From contig OX463783.1 of NCBI GenBank assembly GCA_949825025.1, positions 12,311,628 to 12,375,627 on the forward strand: DNA of 64,000 nucleotides, written 5' to 3'. The position numbers were made by a program, and so were the translations under genes. This DNA comes from Siphlonurus alternatus. Lineage: Eukaryota; Arthropoda; Insecta; Ephemeroptera; Siphlonuridae. This document shows positions 1 through 57,630 of the stretch, piece after piece. The notes under the pieces were generated by a model that was given only the letters and a program-made list of their open reading frames with translations, made no database searches and was not told the DNA's origin. Positions within the stretch are counted from its first letter, which is position 1. Each line of letters begins with the position of its first letter.

Positions 1-271
1 GAAACAAAAGAAACAGGTGATCGTGTGATAACTATTGGCTATAATGACCAGCCCCTGCAAGGAAAGATTTGCTCTAAGTACGCGCACGCCAAAGGGACTT
101 TAATGATAGACGAACTTACAAACTCAGCCGTATGGCTAATTCACTCTTTACCAAAGTTTCCTAACATCAAGAAACTCAGACGTGGAACATTTGTATACGA
201 TGAAGCAAGGAAGAAATACGGACAAACTTTTATGTGCCTTTCTTTAGACATTAATCAACTTAATACCGTGG
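1..271 (+). CDS. DNase II exon a (contains first HxK motif), 5' truncated by window
   Basis: Reading frame 1 is open from the first base and ends at a GTGG|gtaagt donor, leaving one base for the next codon. It contains the first catalytic HxK motif (AHAK, 82-93) and the WLIHSLPKFP strand typical of DNase II. No initiator is needed here because the exon continues to the left of the window. Confidence 0.85.
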
Positions 272-3200
272 GTAAGTTAAATTTACAAAATAATAATTAT
301 TTGAAATATTTTTTGTGGTAGAATAAATTATCTCAAACATATAAATAATAAATGAATACCATCAAACATGCAAGCATTAGAACATGCAGCATGCTTTAAT
401 ATAAACACAAAATAAATAATAATATAATTTTACTGTACGGAATATTTCATTTTAAATTAATTTAAATGAATTAAATATTAATTAATTTTAACCTTAGTAT
501 CAAAGAATATAAAACATATTTCGGAGCAAATTTATATCACACGCAATAATTACAGTAATATTGTATTGAAACTTTTATAATATTGTCCTTTAATCTTGGT
601 ATACTGTGTTATATTTATAATATTTTTTCTTGTGTCTATAGGAAAGCACTTATGCAATATGCAGGCAAATGTGTACCAAAGTGAGCCTGCAAATCAAATT
701 CCTAAATTGCAGGAAATCGCAAACTGGCTGTTCCAATTGATCAATAAGAATTTTGTTAAAGAAGGCAACCTCTTTACCATCCAAACGAGGAAAAAAGTTA
801 AATTTACACTTTTTTCGAAGACACTAGCCAACGTAAACAGCGCTGATTATTATGGTGAATAATTCTTATAAATTAAATATATCGAGGTATTCAAATATTG
901 GATAACTAAATAAGGGGTAGAAAGTACAATATTTTGAAATTTCAGTTTTTTTAGTCCTAAATTAAAAAAAAAAAAATATTCAATGTTCGATCCTGGCCCC
1001 TCCCAAGCCCCAATACAATATAAGGCCATATTCTTTAAAGAGAGATGGTTGATAATTTAAATATTTTAGCCATTATATGATAATATTTTTGGCAATTATG
1101 GTGACATATTAGAGATCCATGACTCTTTCTATACATGAAAAAAAAATATGATTCTCAGTTATGTTGTATAAATATTTAGAAATCAACTTGCTTGAAAGTA
1201 CTTCTTTTTTCCACGGGTAATCTTACTTGTTAGATTTGTTTTAATATTATATATCACTATTCTTCTGCCTTAATTTTTGTGTGATAAAGGTGTAATTTTG
1301 CAGACTTGTGGTCACAAATCGTGGCACCTGGACTGAAAACGAATCTACAGGTGCAGTCGTGGCAACGTGGCCGGGGAGAGAAATTGGGAAAACTTACCAA
1401 CAAAGGATTCAGGTAAAAAACTCAGATTCAAAATGCTTTTTTATTTATTATTATTTTTTTTTTTGCATATTAAGTCTGTTTGTAAACCCTGCTGAGAGTA
1501 CTCAAAACTCCCAGTAATGTAAATAACTTTTGCTTGTATATGAAACTTATTTATCTTTCATTGCAGTTGGTACATAAAATAATTATTAAAATTAATTTTA
1601 TTTCAGTGCGGATAACATAGAAAACTTGGGCATGCCGTGGTACATGATGATAAATGGTAAAAAACAAAACAATTACAAAACAACAATGGATCATTCCAAA
1701 TGGGCTATCGGTACTGACAAGGCCAATGTTTGTGTCGGAGATATGAATAGAAAGGTAAATATTATCTTCATTTTATAAAAAATTCTTTTAATTTTGTGTA
1801 TAATTTTACTGTCAGTATTATTTCTTATGAAGCATGTACCTTTAAACGAAAATATTCGTATTCATGAGGGCCATATTCTTATTACTTTTTTAGAATAAAT
1901 TTTTATTTAATTTGAGCACTATTACGCGTTAATTTATTAATCTGATTATGATATAATTATTGTATTAATTATTATTATTCACCAATTTTTAACTTTGTAA
2001 AACTCATATTAGCCGGTTATGGTCGGAGAAGTATTCGGCTCGTGCTAGACCCTACAGAGACCTCCGTGTCTTATGTCTTATGGCCAGAAATTTGACCAGC
2101 TTGGCCGTGCTTCACTGTAATTGAGAGTGGCGGCGCCACTGAATCGCAGCGGCACGGCTCGGTTCTCGCTGGCTGCGCGGGCAATTTTAGCCAGCAAGAA
2201 GCAGGCCATGCCGAACATTTAGCAGCGCCGCCACTCTCAGTTACAGTGAAGCTCTGATCAAATCCACTGGCCATAAGACACGGAGGTCTCTGTAGGGTCT
2301 CTGTGCTGGACCATTGTTGTAAACTGTCAACAAGACGAATACCTAATTGAATGTGACGGATAGTGTATAGAACAGACAATAATGGTTAATTTTTTTTTAT
2401 TTCATAATTAGAAAATATACATAAAAATATACTTTTCTCAATTTGTTCAGATATTTTGGAGTGCGAGAACTAGTTAAAAAAAAAACATTTAAAATATATG
2501 AATTAGGGTGGTACACCTGAAGGGACAACCGTGACGTTATTTTCTCGCGCTGTGATTGGCTACTGATGACGTCACGGTTGTTCCATCAGTTTGTACCACC
2601 TTAATTCAGATAATTTAAATATTTTTTTTAAAATTAGTTCCCACACACCAAAAAATCTGAACAAATTCAGAAAAGCATAATTTTATGTATATTTTCTAAT
2701 TATAAAATAAATTTTTTTCGTCAGATCACCGAAGTCAAGCAACGCCGCGCGTGGTTAGTAGTTGGATGGGTGACCATTTTCAACAAAAACCACGTTTCCG
2801 ACCCAGGGGTAAAACGTTGCGCTTTTCCACTATGTGGTTCCCCTGGCTTTGGACCATTGCACTTCCGGTTCATTGACAAAAGCTGTAGCGTCCATCCTGG
2901 CTGAGGTTTCCACGTTTCCCTCAGCCGCAGGCAAATGCCGGGATGAATTTGCAAGGCCGTGGCCGCCCCCGTTCCAGAAGAGCCCGCTAAATGCTCAAGT
3001 TAGGGTTTCGGAAGGTTTGGGGTTTCAAGTAGTATGTAATTAGTAAAAAGAAGTACCTAATAGGGTTTAATTAAAAAAAAAAAAAAAATTATAAAATAAA
3101 AAAATGCAACCATTATTGTCTATCAAGTATTATTTTAGTATTTAGTAGGAAGAAGATTTAGTATTGTGATTTGATTATAAAAAATAAATTTGGGATTAAA

Positions 3201-3477
3201 ACTTTCATATAGATATTTATTTTTCATAATTACGTTAAAAATTTAATACTTTCCAAATTTATAGTTTATTGTTGGCAATGTTTTTATTATTATTTAGTTA
3301 CTTAATAAAATATCCTTATGTTTTAGGAAATCCAAAAAAAAACGTGGTGGTGGAGCTGTTTGCTTCTCGGACGAGAATGTGTGGAAGAACTACAACTCTA
3401 TGATTGTCGCGAACTTGAACCCTGAACCAGAAAAGGAACTGACTGACGATGAAAATGAGGAGGTCGTGGAATGTTGA
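1..3477 (+). CDS. DNase II family acid endonuclease, 3' part (5 coding exons, 5' partial)
   Basis: This encodes the C-terminal two thirds or so of a deoxyribonuclease II (plancitoxin-like) protein, a metal-independent lysosomal or secreted acid endonuclease. Coding exons are 1-271, 642-854, 1304-1412, 1607-1754 and 3327-3477, all with GT-AG borders and consistent phase as far as 3326. Visible family features are the first HxK motif (His codon 85-87, in YAHAKG), the following WLIHSLPKFP block, LWSQIVAPGL in exon 3, the second HxK motif DHSKW (His codon 1692-1694), VCVGDMNR, and a C-terminal RGGGAVCF block. The two HxK motifs form the pseudodimeric phospholipase-D-like active site in this family. 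The start codon and signal peptide lie left of the window. In the last exon an A9 run (3334-3342) puts the conserved RGGG block in the +1 frame, so the gene as written is frameshifted. DNase II family assignment is confident; the exact orthologue is not. Confidence 0.85.
642..854 (+). CDS. DNase II exon b
   Basis: The exon follows a ctatag acceptor and ends at ATG|gtgaat. It enters and leaves in phase 1. The product begins GKHLCNMQANVYQ and corresponds to the central DNase II region after the conserved QTFMCLSLD segment of exon a. A Lys-rich stretch sits before the end. Confidence 0.8.
1304..1412 (+). CDS. DNase II exon c
   Basis: Acceptor ttttgcag, donor TTCAG|gtaaaa. In the phase set by exon b it reads DLWSQIVAPGLKTNLQVQSW, which matches the family's DL-x6-P-x-L...QSW block. 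It ends with two bases that complete a Ser codon in exon d. Confidence 0.8.
1607..1754 (+). CDS. DNase II exon d (contains second HxK motif)
   Basis: Acceptor tatttcag, donor AGAAAG|gtaaat. It encodes the second catalytic HxK motif in MDHSKWAI (His codon 1692-1694) followed by NVCVGDMNRK, the most conserved C-terminal block of DNase II enzymes. It leaves in phase 0. Confidence 0.88.
2048..2299. mobile_element. foldback MITE, about 250 bp
   Basis: The ends are inverted copies of GACCCTACAGAGACCTCCGT (left from 2048, right ending at 2299). A second inverted pair, around CTTCACTGTAATTGAGAGTGG, lies inside at about 2109-2130 and 2232-2255. There is no transposase ORF. A degenerate relative of one arm is seen at about 26800-26860. 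Confidence 0.7.
2391..2718. mobile_element. long palindromic MITE with TGACGTCA core
   Basis: The left arm (TTAGAAAATATACATAAAA, from about 2410) reappears inverted near 2681-2702. The arms extend inward through AATTTGTTCAGA and GGGTGGTACA to a centre with TGACGTCACGG. The structural plan is the same as the palindromes at 4013, 5700, 37919 and 46481. Confidence 0.65.
2719..3090 (+). mobile_element. 5S-rRNA-derived SINE (SINE3-like), 5' truncated, with poly-A tail
   Basis: GATCACCGAAGTCAAGCAAC (2726-2745) followed by GCGTGGTTAGT and TGGATGGGTGACC matches the internal promoter half of eukaryotic 5S rRNA (box A, intermediate element, box C). The 5S similarity stops after GGGTGACC and an unrelated body of about 280 bases follows, ending in a run of about 17 A at about 3073-3089. 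This is the structure of 5S-derived SINEs, not of a 5S gene. The first third of 5S is missing. A shorter relative is at about 34828-34880. Confidence 0.75.
3327..3477 (+). pseudogene. DNase II terminal coding exon with a one-base frame disagreement
   Basis: Acceptor ttttag at 3321-3326. Entering in phase 0 the exon reads EIQKK and then leaves the family sequence, hitting a TGA within about 32 codons. One base over, after the nine-A run 3334-3342, it reads RGGGAVCFSDENVWKNYNSM and an acidic tail ending VVEC-stop at 3475-3477, which is the expected DNase II C-terminus. The conserved block is intact, so the most economical cause is one surplus A, either a sequencing or assembly error in the homopolymer or a real frameshift allele. 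Typed as broken only because of this indel. Confidence 0.7.
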
Positions 3478-4012
3478 CTAACCTGAGGTAAGAACTCGTC
3501 AGTTGATTGAGATCTCGGACACCCTAGAATTCAGACTTGCAGGGGACATTGAACTCACCATCAATAGGCCCACGTGATGTCACTGCAACGCATATTGAGT
3601 ACTTTACAGGAACCGCGCCATATTATTGTGTTGCATCAGCAGCGTGTAAGGGGAGGAGAAAATGTAAAAAAAAATTAATTATATATGACAATTATTACAT
3701 TTATATCGTTTATATATATCTGCTAGTTTATAAAGAATGCACAAACTACATTTTCGTGTCCTTAGATAATTATACCTGGCAACGAAGTCAATTTTTTTAA
3801 ACTTTTTTTTATTTTTTTTTAATGTTTTTTTTTGCATATATGGTATAACAATTGTAGGGGAAGGGAGGGGAGGGAAACAGATGAGCGTTATCCTGTAAGT
3901 AGGCAACCCAACAATCTCATGGCGCTGTTCTATAGGTGACATACAAATTTTTAAGTGGATCTGTCTTGCCAGTTTTGTGAAATCTGAAGGATCCTTATGG
4001 ACGGGAATCAGA

Positions 4013-4352
4013 AATGGAGCTGTTTTGAGAAAACCATGACTTTCTCATTTTTTTTTTACTATAGAAATGGATAGAGGGTGCAAAGTTATGCTACCCTGAT
4101 TTTTTTCACATTTTTTAGAGCCCGGGAAGTATTTAAAAAAAAAAATAGTGAAAGTTCTTTTGTGACACGAGACGCCGCTCCTTAAGAAAAATATAGGACT
4201 TGCCGCCTCGTGACGTCACAAAAAGGACTTTCAATAATTTTTTAAAAATACTTGCCGGGCTCTAAAAAATCTGAAAAAATCAGGGTAGCATAACTTTGCA
4301 CCCTCTATCCATTTCTGCAATAAAAAAAAAAAATTGAGGTCGACACTCCATT
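4013..4352. mobile_element. palindromic MITE of the GGATAGAGGGTGCAAAG family
   Basis: The left arm carries GAAATGGATAGAGGGTGCAA and GCTACCCTGATTTTTT; the right arm carries the reverse complement ending CTATCCATTTCTGCAATAAA. The centre contains GTGACGTCAC. It lies between the DNase II coding end and the exon at 4648. Confidence 0.7.
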
Positions 4353-4647
4353 TGTTCAAACCCTAATCGATTAAATTTGAGAATATTCTAGAATTTTTTA
4401 AAATTTATTTAATTGAATTCCTTCTCACAGATATTTTATTATATATCCTATAAATCCGAAGTAACTGAGGTTAATCGTTAAATAATTAATCTTGTTAATG
4501 ACAGTTAAATTAATTTCTATTTAAAAGTAAATTTATATAAGTTATATTATACAGTTAAGTTTAGAAAATTAATCAAATATTGTATTTTAAAATCCATTAT
4601 ATGCTACTGGTATATCAACGTATATAATATATATATTTTTGTTACAG

Positions 4648-4785
4648 ACATGCATACGCGGAATCTTTGATCGCAACCCCAATGGAATGCTATACAATGC
4701 CACTGCAGGGCGTGCATGTGTTAGCATCTGGAATCAACATGCAGTTGGATATGAATGGTATCCACTATTAATAACGACTACTTAA
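4648..4785 (+). other. possible spliced 3' UTR or alternative terminal exon of the DNase II gene
   Basis: Ten bases after the DNase II stop codon there is a good donor, CTGAG|gtaaga (3487/3488), and at 4648 a strong acceptor (tttttgttacag). The segment after it is more GC-rich than its surroundings and is open in two frames to TAA codons. Neither frame shows a DNase II signature, so an untranslated 3' exon is the simplest reading. AATAAA-like signals follow near 4853. Support is splice-site quality and composition only. Confidence 0.35.
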
Positions 4786-5699
4786 TTACCATTAAATTTA
4801 ATTTAGATATAACAGTTACTAAAATTTGTTACAAAATTAGCAAAATAATCTTAATAAAAAAGTTGATTAAATCATTATGACTTTTTGAGCACGTGTATAA
4901 ATAATAAAAAAAATAAGGTTATACCTTTTAATAAAATGAAACGATTTTTGTTTTGTTCGTTTTTTTGCTTATATACCTACCAATAAAACTATTTATACAA
5001 GATATAATTTTAATCAATAAAAATTTTATTGCACAGTATTTTTTATAATAATAATTATAAATAGATCGTTGCAAATTATTCACAATTAAAAAAAAAAGTT
5101 ATTACAACATATTATTTATAATATAATTATACAACACTCGAACACACACACGCACACATAAAATGTGATTTAATTTACATTATTACAATAATATATATTT
5201 ATTATTTATATCAACAATGTGCAAAATATAAAGAATATTTTCATTATAATTTATTACACAAAAGGGCGTAGAAAAGTTTATGCAGTCGTATAACATATAG
5301 AATGTAGACAATTGGAGACATTAATTATGTCAACATTGACAATATTTATGTAACCAAGTGTACCATAACAAGCTCTGACTGTACTTTGCAGAATTAATAT
5401 AGTAAATACTTTTATTTTTTTACTATTTTGCTTACCCACAAGTTTTAATTTGAAATATTAGTAATGTAGTGATCACTGTAAAAGAATAGATTTGTTTTAA
5501 TAATGTCATGTTATCTATTTAATAATTTATCGGTAACAAATTAATTTTCGTTAGAAGTATAGCTTTGTTTTATTTCAAAAAATTCATGTTTATAATTTCT
5601 ACAATACTCTGTAGCATTGAACAATGTATTAAAGTGAAACTCGAAATTACTAGTAAGTAAAATTTAAAAAAAAAAATGACAGTAAATATATGTTTTTTA

Positions 5700-6035
5700 A
5701 CCCATGAGATATTAGAATGTGAAAATTTTAGTGGCTTAATCGAAAGAAGGGGTAAAAATATGGTACTGTGAATTTTTTCAGATTTTTCTGAGACCGGGAA
5801 CTATTTTTCAAAAATTATTGAAAGTCTATTTTGATGACGCCACGGGCGGCACTCCTTAAGAAAAAGAATAGGGCGGCACGCCCGTGACGTCATAAAATAG
5901 ACATTCAATAATTTTTTAAAAATAGTTCCCGGGCTAAGAAAAATCTGAAAAAATTCACAGTATGCATACCATATTTTTACCCCTTCTTTCGATTAAGCCA
6001 CTAAATTTTTCACATTCTAATATCTCATTCTAGCA
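5700..6035. mobile_element. palindromic MITE with TGACGTCA core
   Basis: The ends are inverted copies of GAGATATTAGAATGTGAAAA. The inner arms share GGGAACTATTTTTAAAAAATTATTGAAAGT with the elements at 4013, 37919 and 46481 in near-identical form (compare 5788-5822 here). The centre has CCCGTGACGTCAT. The termini differ from the other members, so it is a related subfamily. Confidence 0.65.
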
Positions 6036-9000
6036 TAACAAACAAATTTTTAATAATATAAAAAGTATACAAGATCCGCGGAGTACAGCCACAGTTTTAG
6101 AAGGCAGATCATTGCGGAGATCAAGATAATTTACAAGAGGCGAAGGCGAGGACAGCATTACATGCATGCGAGGCGGGCCACTTACTTAAATAATGTGCAA
6201 GGAAAGCTCTTAAAGCCCTCTCCATACTGAGTATTTAATATTAGTACTTAAGTTTTAACCAGTAAAGTCCAGTTCATTGAATCTAAAAATTATTTTTTTT
6301 TTCCTGTTTTTAAAGTACTGATCTTAAGTATGCAGTATAGACAGGAAACATTTCAATTAAGAAAAGTTAATTACATTGCAAAAATTTTCAACTTCTCTCA
6401 CTTTCCATATAATTTTTGACTACCATTTTTTTTAAAAGGTGAGAAAAACGTATACGCGTATACGTATGTAGTATGTACGCACATATAAGCGTCACACATT
6501 TATACAGAATTTATGTTAACAATGAATTTATAATCTTTTTAATTTGACTGTTCAACACCAATATGTAAAACAGAGAGAGTGAATAATTTTGAATTAGCAT
6601 AAAGAGTATAAAAAACATAAAAATATAGAATTATTTTATTTGGTCTTTCACAAGTTGGCCCGCATATTTTTTAGCATTAAGTACAGTATACGTTTTAAGC
6701 ATTTATTATATATTACTACAAAAATTATTTTAGTATTTTATATATATATATAGAGAGAATATTGCTTATTATAAGGTTGCAAGACTATTTGCATTTAGAA
6801 CAAGCTTCAAGAACAACTGAAAACAATGTTAAAATACACCTCATGACAACACAAACGTTATCTGTGTTCTGTTTGTGAGTGAATCTACAAGAGGTGTGGT
6901 GAACTTTGATTGGGTGTTTTTATTACCTATCGCAAAATTTGTATTTTTTAAGAGCTCCAATAATATAACGTTTATGCTATCCCTAGATGTACAAAAATAA
7001 TATATACGATTGCTGTGTGTAATGAAGGTTTTGCCATAAAAACTGTAGTTATACAGTTCATTTACTCATAAATTTTACGTCAATGGATGTATTGAAGTGA
7101 ACAGTTTAAATGCATTAAACCTTATACAGTTAAACCTTTCTTCATTTTATAATTACGTCACTGACAATGTTGGCTTTGTTAACTTGTGATATATTATCCA
7201 TTCCATTGTTGGACGTTTATACTTCAGATGAATTAAATATCCTTTGACGTAAATTTTTAAAATAAACAAACAATTATTTAGTTACAAATGCCGATAAGCT
7301 GTAAGCATGGTCTTGATTTATAGAATATTGGAAACTACAGTTTTATGATGAATTTTCAAACATTAGAAGCAATGTTTTCTGATAAATTTACAAAGACTTG
7401 CCTGTTACCAAGAAATTTGTATTCAGAATTATTATAATTAAGATTAATTTTAATTAAAAATTTGTTTTCAGTTTTGGAAATATTTTACAATATTAAAAAA
7501 TAACAGGAAAGGAATATGTTAGATAAAAATTGTGCATTATCACAGCTCAAAGATTCAACCTTATTATATTAAAACGATGATAATTAATATATTAGTTATA
7601 TAATATTATTTTAATTATAGATTATGTTTATATTCTAGCTACCCGTAAAATGGTATAATAAAAAGAAGTTTTTTTTGGTAGTAATATTACAATAGATTTT
7701 TAAGTTTTATAGAAAAAGACAAAAAGTTGGACGATACCTTTTTTTAAAAAATAATAATAAAAAGTGCAGAGGATTTTTAAAACATTAACAATTTTTAACA
7801 AGAAATCCTTTTAATATATTTATTATTGCACTATTTCAAGCTATAATTTTTATTGCAAAATATACCAGTTTTTGTGCCCCATATTATAATGTTAACTGGC
7901 TTTGCGGTAGTATTTACAGTTTTTCTTTTTATTCATATTATTAATATTCAACTGCCTCAAATGTTAGTTTAGTGTAGAAGATAACACACACAATTCAATT
8001 AAAATATTTTTTATCATTATTTATGACGCTGAGTATAACTTACATGTAAAAGATAAACAAATAGAAGTTTCAATTTTTTTAATGGGCTACATTTAGCTAC
8101 CATAGCGAAGAGGAAAATATTTTTTTTTCATGAAAATTTAGTTATAGTTATATTTATGTTTAGGGCTATACATACAGAGTATATATTAAATAAATTACAT
8201 TTATATACAATCATTCATTAAATGTATAAAAGTTAAGATTTTATATTTTTTATTCTATTATAAAAAAATATTTGAATTAAAATTTAGAGAACAATATTTT
8301 AATTGTTATTTTAATTATTTTCTTTCTTTAAATTATTTCTTTTAAAATGCAAGCAAAAAAAACTAATTTCACGCTTTTATTCTAAATCTGAGCATTTTTA
8401 TATGTCTTTTAAATAGACCTACTCAGGGTTAATTATTATAATTTTCTTTAAAAAAACAGGGTTTTTATTCTACCCTATATCATTACTATTGTTTTTTTTT
8501 TTAGATAAAATTTGATAATAATTTAACAACAAGGTGCACCTATTTTAACTAACATCAAAACACTAGATAAGAAAAAAGTTAAAATATACATTAGTTAAAC
8601 GTCAAATTAATACATAATATATATATTTTCTATTTATATTATATTTTGTAAAAATCAACTTATTCTAAAGAACACTTATCGTATAATTAGGACCAACAAT
8701 TAACACTTTATTTATATTTCTTGAGCATCAAGTGCATGTATGTATTTTTTTTTAGTAGCATTTATTTTATTTATCATAAAATTTATTCTTTTTAAAAACT
8801 AATTGAAATATTATAAATAAAATATACAACATAATATATTATACACAATGTACGCTATTTTATAATATTATTTTACGATAAAAATAATTTTGAATTATTT
8901 TATATTTTAATTTGATAAAATTAAAAATTAATTTCTGAAAAACGTTAGAATATTTTTTAGTATTTTATAATAATTTTATGTAATATTTATTTATTTTTTA

Positions 9001-9057
9001 GACCTGGAAGAAGTGTTTTTATCAATCTTGTTTTAAATACAATGTACAGTATAACAG

Positions 9058-9182
9058 ATCTTAGTTTACGTGTGGATTTGATTACGCGCGACGGCCATAT
9101 TGGAAGTCATAACATGGCTAAGATAGGGGGCGCCAGTCGGTCTAGACGTATAGTCTAGCCATGTCAGGCGTAAACTTAGATT
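9058..9182. repeat. small inverted-repeat element
   Basis: ATCTTAGTTTACG at the left is repeated inverted as CGTAAACTTAGAT at the right. The more GC-rich interior has GCGCGACGGCCATATTGG. The ends are short, so the call is tentative. Confidence 0.4.
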
Positions 9183-10197
9183 TGTTTTAGCATATCTTAT
9201 AATTATTCTAGTACACCGAGTAACATATAGATTCAAGTATGTTTTAAAATTAATTCAGTATGTATAATATTATACTCTGTTCTTTTATATAAAATGGCAA
9301 CTGCCCTTTTTTTTTACTCCTAGTATTAGGCTACACGTCTTACTTAATTGGCCTTATTATTAATTGCTGCACAGAAATTAGATGACATATCAATCTGGCA
9401 GCCAGCCCAACATTAATTAGAGACAGAAAGAGTAAACTTCTTTCCTTTATATAAATCCAAAACGATCAACATCAACACTCATTCTTAATTTAAATGTCGT
9501 TATTTTTCGATTGGAAGTGCAACATAGCACAAGTTTCAAGTTTATTCTTTAATATTACCTGGAATTATCGTTTATCTTCGAAATCGATTACATATACAGT
9601 ACAGATGTAAAGTTTGGTTTAATTTTTAAACAATTTTTATGACCATGGAATGATTTTAATACGATATTATGAGGAAAATTAATTATAGAGTGGAAGTACT
9701 TTTGAATTATGAATCACTTTTTCCAATATAAATTTAATTTTTTTCATTTGGTATTTTATAAGTAAATTTGTTGGTTAATTAGAAAGTAATTTCACGTCTA
9801 ATTGCATTAATATAATTAATCTGCGTATAACAAATACTTTGGTAAATTATAGCCACATAGAAATAATTCATCGATAACATTCGATTGTTAACGCTTCGAT
9901 ATTACAAAATATTATCGATTTTTATCGTAATTGCTCGCTGGTAAATTCGCTGCTGAAATACATTCAAATTTTCCACCACCATTTTCCCACTACCATGCAC
10001 CGCCACCGTAGTAACACTTGCCATTGCTGCTTTCAGATGAATTCCTCTTGTCGTTGTAGTGTTGTACACATGCGCATTTCTTCATATACTCACACATTAT
10101 AATAAACAACTTAACACAGATTTAGTTTGCATTTTCATAATTTCAGATTTATACACACAAAAAAATTGTATTTAACAGTTTTATACGCATGCGCAGT

Positions 10198-57346
<47,149 letters not shown>

Positions 57347-57518
57347 CTGAAACAAAAGAGAGAGACCAGGTTAATTATGATCATCTTAGGAAATTACTGA
57401 AATATAATTACATTTTAATAATTAATATGTACAATTTGTTTGAAAATTTTACATTATCATCTAATGACTAATCTGTAAGGAAGCAGACAGCTAATCTTAA
57501 GATAGAGGGCAGTCGAGA

Positions 57519-57630
57519 GAGTACTGTCGTCGCCTCGGAAAATTTTCCTTTGCAGCGTAAAAATAACACAGAGGGCATGGTGATTAACAAGGCTGCAATT
57601 GGAAAATTTTCCAAGCGACGAGTGTACATA
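57519..57630. mobile_element. short foldback element, GCCTTGGAAAATTT family, copy D
   Basis: GTCGTCGCCTCGGAAAATTT TCCTTTGCAGC, then GGTGATTAACAAGGCTGCAA TTGGAAAATTTTCC and GCGACGAGTGTACA. A short internal deletion removed part of the left arm. Confidence 0.6.

Larger units (their letters stand above)
1755..3326 (+). other. DNase II intron packed with transposable elements
   Basis: This 1.6 kb intron holds three elements in a row: a foldback MITE (2048-2299), a long palindrome (2391-2718) and a 5S-rRNA-derived SINE (2719-3090). The rest is AT-rich sequence without coding signal. Confidence 0.7.
4786..10197. other. AT-rich convergent intergenic region / 3' UTRs
   Basis: Between the two tail-to-tail genes there are about 5.4 kb of very AT-rich DNA with no coding exon that I can support. 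It probably includes the 3' UTR of the minus-strand receptor gene; the first minus-strand AATAAA candidate is at about 9539-9544. It holds a palindromic MITE (5700-6035), a small inverted-repeat element (9058-9182) and short AT microsatellites. Confidence 0.5.

Noticed and set aside
2719..2790. Functional 5S rRNA gene
   Set aside because: The first third of 5S is absent, the 3' stem is replaced by unrelated sequence, and there is an A tail, so a SINE fits better.
2834..3043. Plus-strand 69-codon ORF inside the DNase II intron
   Set aside because: It lies wholly inside the SINE body and has no family signature.
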